Positions 56,964 through 64,000 of a stretch of 64,000 bases of DNA are shown in pieces (the first letter of the stretch is position 1; each line of letters opens with the position of its first letter). The stretch covers positions 446,834,462-446,898,461 of the forward strand of contig NC_077227.1 in NCBI RefSeq assembly GCF_027887165.1, written 5' to 3'. Position numbers and translations under genes: made by a program. The notes under the pieces were generated by a model, which was given only the letters and a program-made list of their open reading frames with translations, had not been told where the DNA came from and ran no database searches. Origin of the DNA: Monodelphis domestica (Eukaryota > Chordata > Mammalia > Didelphimorphia > Didelphidae).

Positions 56964-59900
56964 TCAATCAGTCTCAGCAGAAGATGCTTTCTTCACATGT
57001 GAGCAGTGAATCCAAGAGTCTCTTTCTCCAATCTTTATAGATGTTGGAGTAGTTAATAATATTTGGAATGGTCCTTCCCATGAAGGTTCAGTTGCTCCAG
57101 TTCGCTTGAAATTCTTGATATAAACTTTATCTCCTGGGTTCAGGTCATGCAGAGAAAAGTCTAATGGTCCAGCTTGTACTGCAGCTCCGGATTCATGAAG
57201 TTCACGTAGTTTGTGCTGTAACTCCTGTATATAGGAAGCAATAGTAATATCTCCCCCTAATAGCGATGTATAAGCCGGGGAGAAAGGCTTAGCCTGTATA
57301 GGCGGATGTCCAAAAAGCATCTCAAATGGTGAAATATGTAAGTCTCCTCTAGGCCTGCTTCTAAGATAAAATAGGGCCAGAGGGAGAATTTCAGGCCATT
57401 TTAAATGGGTCTCAGTGCATAATTTGCCAATCATAGTCTTAAGTTCTTTATTCATCCTCTCCACTTGGCCTGAGCTCTGGGGGTGATATGGAACATGGAA
57501 TTTTGGAGTTATCCCCAAGCAAGAATATATTTGATTTAAGACAGAATCGGTAAAATGACTCCCTCTATCGGAGTCAATACGTGCTGGTAGGCCAAAACGA
57601 GGAATAATTTCTTTTAAAAGTATCTTTGCAACAAAATCTGCTGTGGCTCGGGTCGTAGGAAATGCTTCCGGCCATCTGGTTAGTTGATCTACAATTACTA
57701 GACAAAATTTATAACGTCCAGCCTTTGGCATTGTTATGAAATCTATCTGTAGGTGTTCAAAAGGTGTGTAAGCCAGAGGACGTCCCCCAAAGGCTTTTCC
57801 ACGATATGCATGTTGGTTATATGCCTGGCAAATAGGGCAGGCTGAACATACTTTAGAGGCTACAGTAGTTATACCAGGGGCTATCCATACTCTCTTGACA
57901 GAGTCCACGATGCCCTGGGTGCCAAAATGACCATTTTTATGAATAGATTGGCAAATTTGGTTATAGAAACTTCTAGGGAGCAGGGGTTTTCCTTCAGGTG
58001 ACACCCATACTCCATTAATTTGTTTTGCTTTAAATTTTTGTTTCCATTTTTCCACTTCCTTTTCATTATAGGAGAGTGATAAATTTAAATTATCAGTGGT
58101 TGTTAATGTTAAAATTAATCCAGGTCCTTCTATGGCTGCTAGTTTTGCAGCGGCATCTGCTCGGTCATTTCCTCTAGAGACAGGGTCAGAGCCACCTGTA
58201 TGGGCAGAGCAATGAACTACAGCTAGGGCTTTAGGCAGTTTGAGAGCAGAAAGAACTTCATTAATAATTTCTGCATTAGCTATGGATTTTCCAGCTGAGG
58301 TTAAAAATCCTCTTTGGAGCCATAGCATCCCGACTGAGTGACAAATGCCGAAAGCATATCTAGAATCTGTATAAATTGTTGCCTTTTTATCCTTGGCAAT
58401 TATACAAGCTTGTTTTAGAGCTATGAGTTCTGCTCCTTGAGCGCTAATGTTAGAAGGTAGTGAAGCTGACCATTCAGTGGCAAATTCTGAGACTACGGCA
58501 GCTCCAGTGTAACGTATGCCATCCCTCATAAAAGAGGAACCATCGGTAAATAAAATCAGATCTGCATTTTCTAAGGGAGTGTCCAAGAGATTATCTCGAG
58601 GCTTTTCTGCCATGGACACTAATGTTTCACAGTTATGTAGTGGTTCTCCTGAAGTGGGTAAATCTGGAAGCAAGGTGGCAGGGTTAAGAGTTGAACAGCG
58701 TTTCAAGGTAATATTTTCACTATTTAATAAGGTTATTTCATACCTTGTAATTCTCTGATCCGAGAATGCCTGTGTTCTATGTTTTACCAATAATGCTTCA
58801 ATCTCATGTGGGCACATTATTGTTAATGGACATCCCAATACTAAATCAACGGTTTTTGTTACTAGTAAGGCTGTAGCAGCTACTCCTCTAAGGCATGGTG
58901 GTGCTCCTGCTGCTACTGGGTCTAGTTGGGCAGAATAATAAGCAATTGGGCGCTGAGAAGGTCCCAAAGTCTGAGTTAACACACCAGAGGCTACTCCTCT
59001 TCGCTCATGCACATATAAAGTAAATGGCTTGTTGTAATCTGGGATGCCTAGAGCAGGGGCAGACATGATAGCCTTTTTCAGATCTGTTAGAGCTGACAAG
59101 TGTTCAGGCTCTAATTTGAGGGGTTCAGGAACCGAATCCTTTGTTAATGCTATAAGGGGTTTAGTGATTTCCCCATAGCAAGGAATCCATTGTCTACAAA
59201 ACCCTGTTGCTCCTAAAATTGCTCTCAGCTGTTTCTTAGTGGTAGGAGCACTCAATTTTTGAATGTTCTCAATTCGTTTTGGAGAAATATAACGAGCACC
59301 CGCAGTCAAGATGAATCCCAAATATTCTACTTTTTGGAGACACCATTGAACTTTATCCTTAGAGATTTTATGTCCTCTTTTGTGCAATTCCAAAAGAAGG
59401 TGTTTGCTATCTTCTTGACATGTTTCTGCATCTGTTGAAGCCAAGAGTAGATCATCTACATATTTGATTAATTTGCTATTTTTAAATGTTATATTGTCTG
59501 TGTCTTGGCTCAAAATTTGCTCAAATAAGCTCGGACTTTCGACATAACCCTGTGGCAGCCGACACCAGGTATATTGTGAGCCCTTCCAGGTGAAAGCAAA
59601 AATATGCCTGGAGTTTTCATGTATTGGTATGGAAAAGAAAGCTGAACACAAGTCTATTACTGTAAAGTATGTAGCTGTGCTAGGAATAGATGAAATAATA
59701 GTATGTATGTTAGAAACTACGGAGTGTCTCTTTATAACATGATTATTCACTGCCCTTAGATCCTGTACGAATCTATAGATGTGCTTGCCATCGGGTCCTT
59801 TTTTTGGTTTTTTAATTGGCAGGATGGGCGTGTTGTATTCAGATTTGCAAGGGATTATTATTCCCTGTTCTATTAATGAGTTAATAACTGGTGTAATACC

Positions 59901-60551
59901 CTCAATTGCCTCCTTTGAGAGGGGATACTGAGGGATAGAAGGAGGTGGGCTAGATTTAGTTTTTATCTGCACAGGAACAGCAGATTTAAGTAAGCCTACA
60001 TCAGAAGAAGATGTGGCCCAAAGAGACTCCGGTATATCTTTAGGTATTTCAAAAATGGAAGGTTCTTTTGCCTCCTGGTTTTCAGAGAGAAGTACAGGGA
60101 GTAAATTTAAAGATTCCTCTGGTACTTCTAATGATAATGAGCCATCTGGGGAGCATGTTATTGTGGCTCTGAGTTTGCATAGAAGGTCCCTCCCCAGCAA
60201 ATTTAAAGGGGAGTCAGGCATCAAAAGGAAGGAGTGTTGTACCTCTAGGGGTCCTACAGACACCATTCTAGGAGGAAGTCTTTTAACTCTTTGGGTTATT
60301 CCTGATACTCCCATTACATTCTCTGAGCCAATAGAATAACATTGTAAATCAGGTGTTCTCTTTAATACAGACCAGGAAGCTCCGGTGTCTAATAGACAAT
60401 CATAATAGGTGTTACCCACTTTTAAGGTAACATGGGGTTCATTAGTATGGGGAGGGCAGTGGATAGGGACAACGGGTAGTAGGACATCAGGGTCTGGGAA
60501 ATCAAAGGTTGTATCCTCTGATTCCTGTGCCCCAGCCCCCCCCGGGCACCA
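56964..60551 (-). CDS. pol: Retroviral pol: protease, reverse transcriptase, RNase H, integrase (intact)
   Basis: 1195 codons in the same frame as gag, open from the base after the gag UGA to the stop at 56964. The protease has DTGAS (Asp codon 60387-60389). RT has the LPQGY block and YVDD at about 59452-59463. RNase H shows all four acidic positions in context: FTDGSS, GAELIALKQA, IYTDSRY and NDRADAA. Integrase has an HHCC zinc site (HKNGH...CSACPIC, about 57930-57825). Its DDE triad lies in QIDF, DSDRGSHF and SSGQVERMNKE, and a C-terminal GPF-type domain ends WIHCSHVKK. The RT and integrase wording is gammaretrovirus-like. No stop or frameshift is present. No separate start codon is convincing, which fits expression as a Gag-Pol readthrough product. 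Confidence 0.95.
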   Translation of the reverse strand, partial: WCPGGAGAQESEDTTFDFPDPDVLLPVVPIHCPPHTNEPHVTLKVGNTYYDCLLDTGASWSVLKRTPDLQCYSIGSENVMGVSGITQRVKRLPPRMVSVGPLEVQHSFLLMPDSPLNLLGRDLLCKLRATITCSPDGSLSLEVPEESLNLLPVLLSENQEAKEPSIFEIPKDIPESLWATSSSDVGLLKSAVPVQIKTKSSPPPSIPQYPLSKEAIEGITPVINSLIEQGIIIPCKSEYNTPILPIKKPKKGPDGKHIYRFVQDLRAVNNHVIKRHSVVSNIHTIISSIPSTATYFTVIDLCSAFFSIPIHENSRHIFAFTWKGSQYTWCRLPQGYVESPSLFEQILSQDTDNITFKNSKLIKYVDDLLLASTDAETCQEDSKHLLLELHKRGHKISKDKVQWCLQKVEYLGFILTAGARYISPKRIENIQKLSAPTTKKQLRAILGATGFCRQWIPCYGEITKPLIALTKDSVPEPLKLEPEHLSALTDLKKAIMSAPALGIPDYNKPFTLYVHERRGVASGVLTQTLGPSQRPIAYYSAQLDPVAAGAPPCLRGVAATALLVTKTVDLVLGCPLTIMCPHEIEALLVKHRTQAFSDQRITRYEITLLNSENITLKRCSTLNPATLLPDLPTSGEPLHNCETLVSMAEKPRDNLLDTPLENADLILFTDGSSFMRDGIRYTGAAVVSEFATEWSASLPSNISAQGAELIALKQACIIAKDKKATIYTDSRYAFGICHSVGMLWLQRGFLTSAGKSIANAEIINEVLSALKLPKALAVVHCSAHTGGSDPVSRGNDRADAAAKLAAIEGPGLILTLTTTDNLNLSLSYNEKEVEKWKQKFKAKQINGVWVSPEGKPLLPRSFYNQICQSIHKNGHFGTQGIVDSVKRVWIAPGITTVASKVCSACPICQAYNQHAYRGKAFGGRPLAYTPFEHLQIDFITMPKAGRYKFCLVIVDQLTRWPEAFPTTRATADFVAKILLKEIIPRFGLPARIDSDRGSHFTDSVLNQIYSCLGITPKFHVPYHPQSSGQVERMNKELKTMIGKLCTETHLKWPEILPLALFYLRSRPRGDLHISPFEMLFGHPPIQAKPFSPAYTSLLGGDITIASYIQELQHKLRELHESGAAVQAGPLDFSLHDLNPGDKVYIKNFKRTGATEPSWEGPFQILLTTPTSIKIGERDSWIHCSHVKKASSAETD

Positions 60552-60554
60552 TCA
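60527..60554 (-). promoter_or_regulatory. gag UGA codon plus downstream hairpin, likely readthrough signal
   Basis: The gag stop is UGA at 60554-60552. Pol continues in the same frame with no other stop. Two bases later a perfect 6-bp stem can form, GTGCCC (60549-60544) with GGGCAC (60532-60527), enclosing a run of eight Gs. Gammaretroviruses use suppression of a gag stop helped by a downstream structure. The use of UGA rather than UAG is unusual. Confidence 0.7.
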
Positions 60555-62585
60555 TTGTGTTTGGGATATTCCTTGGGCACCCCCCTGAAGGGCACCTCTC
60601 TGAGGGTCATTAGTACCTCGAGTAATTTTTGGACGAGCGCCATTTCTCATATATTGTTGAGTATAATCATTAAAATTTTCTTCAATTTGAGCATTGTCAT
60701 TAAATTCCCAATTCCTATTTCTATAATTCTGGTTTCTAAAGCTCTTATTTCTATATTCATTATAGTTATTTCCATAGTCATTATTATAATTTCTAGAATT
60801 TTGGTTTCTATAACCATTATCATAATTTCTATAGTTATTATTTCTAAAACCATTATTAAACTGTGTATTCCTTCCAAACATCTTAAGAAAGGTTCTACAT
60901 TCCATCATTTTGTGGCCCTTCTTCTCACAGAAGTGGCAAGTAATGGATTGATAATTGGATTTCTGGAGAGGGGCAATTGTCGTTGGTTCATTATCATGCC
61001 CACTTTCTAATTTAGTTATCCTATCTATTACACATCTCATTTTTTTCTTCATTTCCTCCATGTCATCATTATTCTCTTTCTCCTTTTCTTCGTTTCCCTT
61101 AAAAACATATATAGCTGTTTTTCGCAATTCTTCAAGGTCCATATCTGACCATCTTGGGCATTGTGTTTTAAAATAATTTTTAATTACTTTGCATGAATTA
61201 TTTACAAATATTCTTCTAACTTGTCTTAAACTATTCTCTTTATTTAAGTCCCAATCTAAGTATCTGTCCCCAAACTCGATAATTCTGTCCATAAATCTGG
61301 AGGGTGTTTCGTTTTCCTTTTGCTTAATTTTTTCCAGTTCCATCCACTTATCTGTACTGTCCGCACATTCCTTCATGGCCGTGAGGATGGCCTCTCTACA
61401 ACGGTATAGTTGTAGATAGTCCTCAGGATTATTATAGTCCCATTCGGGATCCTGAGATGGCCAATGTGCTGCATTACGCCCCCGGGTTTTGTTGACATGA
61501 GCAATTATTTTATTTTTTTCACGTTCACTTAAAAAAGCCTGTAGTAAGCTCTCAACGTCCTTGTAAGACGGATTATATTGGAAAAATATGTCTCCCATCT
61601 TTTTTGTTACTAGAAAAGGATCTTGTTCATATGTGGGGATATTTCGTGTAAATTCATTTATTTCTTGGGGAGTAAACGGTATCCTATGTCTTAAAGTCAC
61701 CACATCCCCATTTCGTCCTATTTCAGGTACTTCTCTTAGAGGAAACAGGCCTCTAGTTGGATTTTGCACCTGTGGGTCAGTTTGACAAGGACAGGTTTCT
61801 CTAGGAGGACAAGATCTCCCTTGCATTGGAATTTGGTTTTCTGTAGGAGAAGGAACATGAGAAGCTGGGATTGCAGGGGAAGGGTTTTGGGGATTAAATT
61901 CAGACAAGATTTGCACTGCACGAGAGAAGCAGTCTGTTAACTGGGCTATAGGGAAGGTGTTTTCCATCTCTATTTCAGGGAAGGAAATTTCCTCATTCAA
62001 AGGTTCAGAAACAGGTCTGTTTCTGGTAGAGTGGGTGTTTGCCCATTGATCCTGTAAGAAACATTTTAGATCTTCTAATTGGGCTTGCATTTTTTCCTCA
62101 ATTTTTCCTATTTTATCTTCCATATCTCCCATTTTATCCTCAATATTTCCTATTTTATTCTCAATATTTCCTATTTTATCCTCAAGTTTTTCTATTTTAT
62201 TCTCAATATTTCCTATTTTATCCTCAATTTTTTCTATTGTATCCTCAATTTTTTCTATTGTATCCTCAATTTTTTCTATTTTATCCTCAATATTTTCTAT
62301 TTTATCCTCATTTTTTTCTATTTTATCCTCAACATTTTCTATTTTATCCTCAATATTTTCTATTTTATTCTCATTTTGTTTTATTTTATCCTCATTTTGT
62401 TTTATTTTATCCTCATTTTGTTTTATTTTATCCTCAATATTTTTTATTTTTTCATCTCTAAATATAGTATTGAGGAGTACAAAAATGACAGTACCTATTA
62501 ATATAAAAATTTGGAGGTATCCTTCATTCCTCAATGCCCCTACTTCTTCAGCTGCCATATAATTGTCAAAGAATGTAGTACTCAT
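60552..62585 (-). CDS. gag: Retroviral Gag with N-terminal membrane segment and long coiled coil
   Basis: 677 residues from the ATG at 62585, with an intact frame. Order: a short polar N-terminus (1-22); a hydrophobic segment suited to span a membrane (about 23-42, YLQIFILIGTVIFVLLNTIF); then 17 seven-residue repeats of IEDKIEK type (50-168), a textbook coiled coil. A proline-rich linker follows. Next is a capsid with gammaretrovirus-like blocks: PFTPQEINEF, EWDYNNPEDYLQLYR, and a major homology region around ETPSRFMDRIIEFGDRY. One zinc knuckle CHFCEKKGHKMMEC spans 550-563, and an Asn/Tyr/Arg-rich tail covers about 575-655. There is no N-terminal Gly for myristoylation, no typical matrix, and no clear PPxY or P(S/T)AP late motif. 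It could be an ER- or vesicle-targeted Gag. An alternative is a short N-terminal signal with cleavage. Confidence 0.92.
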   Translation of the reverse strand: MSTTFFDNYMAAEEVGALRNEGYLQIFILIGTVIFVLLNTIFRDEKIKNIEDKIKQNEDKIKQNEDKIKQNENKIENIEDKIENVEDKIEKNEDKIENIEDKIEKIEDTIEKIEDTIEKIEDKIGNIENKIEKLEDKIGNIENKIGNIEDKMGDMEDKIGKIEEKMQAQLEDLKCFLQDQWANTHSTRNRPVSEPLNEEISFPEIEMENTFPIAQLTDCFSRAVQILSEFNPQNPSPAIPASHVPSPTENQIPMQGRSCPPRETCPCQTDPQVQNPTRGLFPLREVPEIGRNGDVVTLRHRIPFTPQEINEFTRNIPTYEQDPFLVTKKMGDIFFQYNPSYKDVESLLQAFLSEREKNKIIAHVNKTRGRNAAHWPSQDPEWDYNNPEDYLQLYRCREAILTAMKECADSTDKWMELEKIKQKENETPSRFMDRIIEFGDRYLDWDLNKENSLRQVRRIFVNNSCKVIKNYFKTQCPRWSDMDLEELRKTAIYVFKGNEEKEKENNDDMEEMKKKMRCVIDRITKLESGHDNEPTTIAPLQKSNYQSITCHFCEKKGHKMMECRTFLKMFGRNTQFNNGFRNNNYRNYDNGYRNQNSRNYNNDYGNNYNEYRNKSFRNQNYRNRNWEFNDNAQIEENFNDYTQQYMRNGARPKITRGTNDPQRGALQGGAQGISQTQ
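62082..62438 (-). repeat. 21-bp minisatellite inside gag encoding coiled-coil heptads
   Basis: 17 tandem units of 21 bp on the - strand, differing by a few bases each. Each encodes one heptad with Ile at the a position and Ile, Asn, Val, Leu or Met at d. The units are subtypes, such as NEDKIKQ repeated at the 5' side and IEDTIEK repeated in the middle, which shows local duplication. Confidence 0.95.
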
Positions 62586-63071
62586 TTTTATATGTATATT
62601 TTGTAATTTCACAAAACACGTGGGGAGCAGGGCAAAGCAACAAACTTTCCACAGGGTTTTTTTTTTTTTAATCCAGGAAGTTGTTCCTTAAGGGAAAGGA
62701 TATTTAGAAACAGTTCTTCCAGCCAGGACTTTAGAGTCCTGTTGCTGAGATTTAAAAACAGCTGTTTTCTGTCTATCAGAGTCACACAGCTGGGAAGTAT
62801 CTGAGGTCCGATTTGAACCCAGGACCTTCTGCCTCTAGGGCTGGCTCTCAATCCGCTGAGCTACCCAGCTGTCCCTTAAGATTAAAGGGAAGAAAAGAAA
62901 AAACTGCTGATTCCAATTTAACTTAAGGAGAAAAGAGAAAAAGTTTTTTATACTCACGTGTTCTAGCAGCTGTGTCTTTAAGCCAAGTTTTTTTTTTTTT
63001 AAAAAAAGAACTAAGTGGTGAAACAGTATAGTAAAAAGGCAAGGAAAAAGTTTTATTGAGAGGATTCTTTA
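62586..63071 (-). other. Retroviral leader (5' UTR) with an embedded SINE piece
   Basis: About 490 bp between the primer-binding region and gag. It includes T/A runs (62655-62670, 62987-63007) and the SINE fragment listed separately. A packaging signal is expected here but cannot be recognised. Confidence 0.7.
62770..62878 (-). repeat. Marsupial tRNA-derived SINE head inside the retroviral leader
   Basis: On the - strand (same sense as the virus) it reads 'gggacagctgggtagctcag', 'gattgagagccagccctaga' and 'gggttcaaatcggacctcag', then 'gtgtgactctgatag', where the similarity stops. Only the tRNA-like head is present; there is no tail. Confidence 0.85.
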
Positions 63072-63091
63072 GACTCCCGTGTGGTCAGCCA
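63072..63091 (-). promoter_or_regulatory. Primer-binding region of the retrovirus
   Basis: Three bases after the 5' LTR end the viral strand reads TGGCTGACCACACGGGAGTC. TGG complements a tRNA CCA end. The 'CCACAC..GGGAGTC' part resembles the complement of a tRNA-Glu(UUC) 3' end with small gaps. I cannot match it cleanly to any primer tRNA from memory. Confidence 0.6.
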
Positions 63092-63094
63092 CAA

Positions 63095-64000
63095 TGTTAC
63101 AAGGGAATCACTTTAAAAGACTGATATATATTAATTTAAGGTCGCCAAGGAATCAGCTATGTAATTCCTAAATGAAAAACTCAAGTCAGCCGTCAGCCTT
63201 TTTTGGAGTTTAATTACAATAGGAGCAAGAAAGGAATTAGAGATATATATATAGAGAGAAAGGGGAGAGAAGGGAATAGGGCTTAAATACCCCTTCTGTT
63301 TAGGCTGGGCCAAAAGGCCCAAGCCCTTAGATAGCTGGGGCAAAGAAAGGAGATCAGTCCCTTTCACTCACGTGTCCAAAATGGAGAAACAGTCTCAGAG
63401 GCCCCCACCTTCAGCTTCCTTCAGAGCAAGCTTCCTCCGAGCCCAGGAACCACACCGACCAAAAAACTCAATCCTCTCTCCTGAGTCTCCAGACCCTCCT
63501 ATCTTTAAGGACACCATCCAAGTTGCCTCCCCTCAGTCCTCACATCTACCAATCACTCTTCATCAATTTCCCTGTCAATGGAGGCTCTCGCTTAACCCAG
63601 GACCGCCCAGAGGTTTCTAGCTTTTGCACATGTCTGTTGAAGGTCATATTTTTCAAATGATTAAATCTTTACTCTTTTGTTCCAGCCCTTTCTAAATCCT
63701 GTTAACTTGAGTATGGTAGAGATTGGAATAATTAAATTTTGATCTAGGCTGCAGCCCTTACTCAATCTTATTAGGACTGAATAGGGTGGAGATTTATTCC
63801 AAGTATCTCCATTGTATCAATTCTAAAATCAATCAAGACTCAAAGAAATTCCTGTTCTATGCTTAAGCATAGGTCAAAGTCCTTTCCATTGTTCAGCAAA
63901 GGGTTTCTGTCCTAAAGTAATCTTAAGAAGGGAAGAGAAGGAACCTCCCATGCCAATGGAGTTCCCATTCCAATAGACTATCAGTAAGAAATTTTCCAAG
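63095..64000 (-). repeat. 5' LTR of the endogenous retrovirus (cut by window end)
   Basis: Bases 63095-64000 correspond one to one with 54624-55529 at a constant offset of 8471. I saw no substitution or indel. The remaining 63 bp should lie just past the window. Confidence 0.93.

Larger units (their letters stand above)
47799..64000 (+). other. NOD2: NOD2 intron 9, running past the window end
   Basis: At least 16.2 kb of intron containing L1/half-L1 sequence, an L2 fragment, a Tc1/mariner-like element and the antisense endogenous retrovirus. 47800-48380 and 51650-52090 show no named feature. No LRR exon was recognised anywhere in it. Confidence 0.8.
54624..64000 (-). mobile_element. Young class I (gammaretrovirus-like) endogenous retrovirus, env-less, gag and pol open
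   Basis: A near-complete provirus on the - strand in NOD2 intron 9. Order in its own direction: 5' LTR (from beyond 64000 to 63095), primer-binding region (63072-63091), leader, gag (62585-60552), pol (60551-56964), a 1.36-kb non-coding stretch, polypurine tract, 3' LTR (55592-54624). By symmetry the whole provirus should end near 64063, about 9.44 kb in all. The two LTRs have no difference over the 906 bp that can be compared, so insertion is recent. Pol motifs and the capsid major homology region place it in class I. No envelope gene is present. The target duplication cannot be checked because one flank lies outside the window. Confidence 0.95.

Noticed and set aside
62082-62438. Possible CRISPR-like array of short repeats
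   Set aside because: The units are contiguous 21-bp tandem copies without spacers, inside a coding frame in a vertebrate genome.
62039-62501. Two 140-codon + strand frames rich in Phe, Tyr, Ile and Leu
   Set aside because: They are the reverse complement of the gag 21-bp repeat. Any tandem array with a unit divisible by three stays open in several frames.
62609-62851. 80-codon - strand frame just before gag
   Set aside because: Its first part is translated SINE head and its start is not ATG-supported. It is part of the leader, not a gene.

Overview
This is vertebrate nuclear DNA, and the repeats identify it as marsupial. It is full of tRNA-derived SINEs of the marsupial type, including copies with an RTE/Bov-B-like tail, plus L1, half-L1-like, L2 and MIR fragments. 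A short SPIN-type hAT copy at 40559-40751 makes an American opossum my best guess, because SPIN elements are known from opossum. The species is not proven.

The only host gene I can support is NOD2, the CARD-CARD-NACHT-LRR bacterial muramyl-dipeptide sensor, on the + strand. Eight coding exons can be placed to the base with consistent splice phases: the two-CARD exon (29516-29982), a 106-nt linker exon (33443-33548), the large NACHT exon (36782-38594) and five 84-nt leucine-rich-repeat exons (42075-47798). Together they encode about 932 residues. The last roughly 80 residues (human exons 10-12) were not found and should lie beyond base 64000. Human coordinates and variants are recalled from memory.

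Layout: 1-29.5 kb is upstream sequence made almost wholly of old interspersed repeats and microsatellites. It includes a GC-rich patch at 19.6-20.1 kb, a solo LTR nested in a half-L1-like element (12.3-13.0 kb) and a perfect 60-bp-arm inverted repeat at 28.3-28.5 kb. The NOD2 exons and repeat-rich introns span 29.5-47.8 kb. Intron 9 runs from 47.8 kb to the end of the window.

Intron 9 holds the most striking object: a very young, env-less, class I (gammaretrovirus-like) endogenous retrovirus on the - strand, from 54624 to beyond 64000. Its LTRs look identical over the 906 bp that can be compared. Gag and pol are both open, in the same frame, and separated by one UGA codon followed by a G-rich hairpin. 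Gag is unusual. In place of an ordinary matrix start it has an N-terminal hydrophobic segment and 17 near-perfect coiled-coil heptads, encoded by a 21-bp minisatellite. A gammaretrovirus-like capsid and one zinc knuckle follow, then an Asn/Tyr/Arg-rich tail. With no env reading frame, this suggests an intracellular, membrane-anchored retroelement lineage, analogous in lifestyle to IAP particles.
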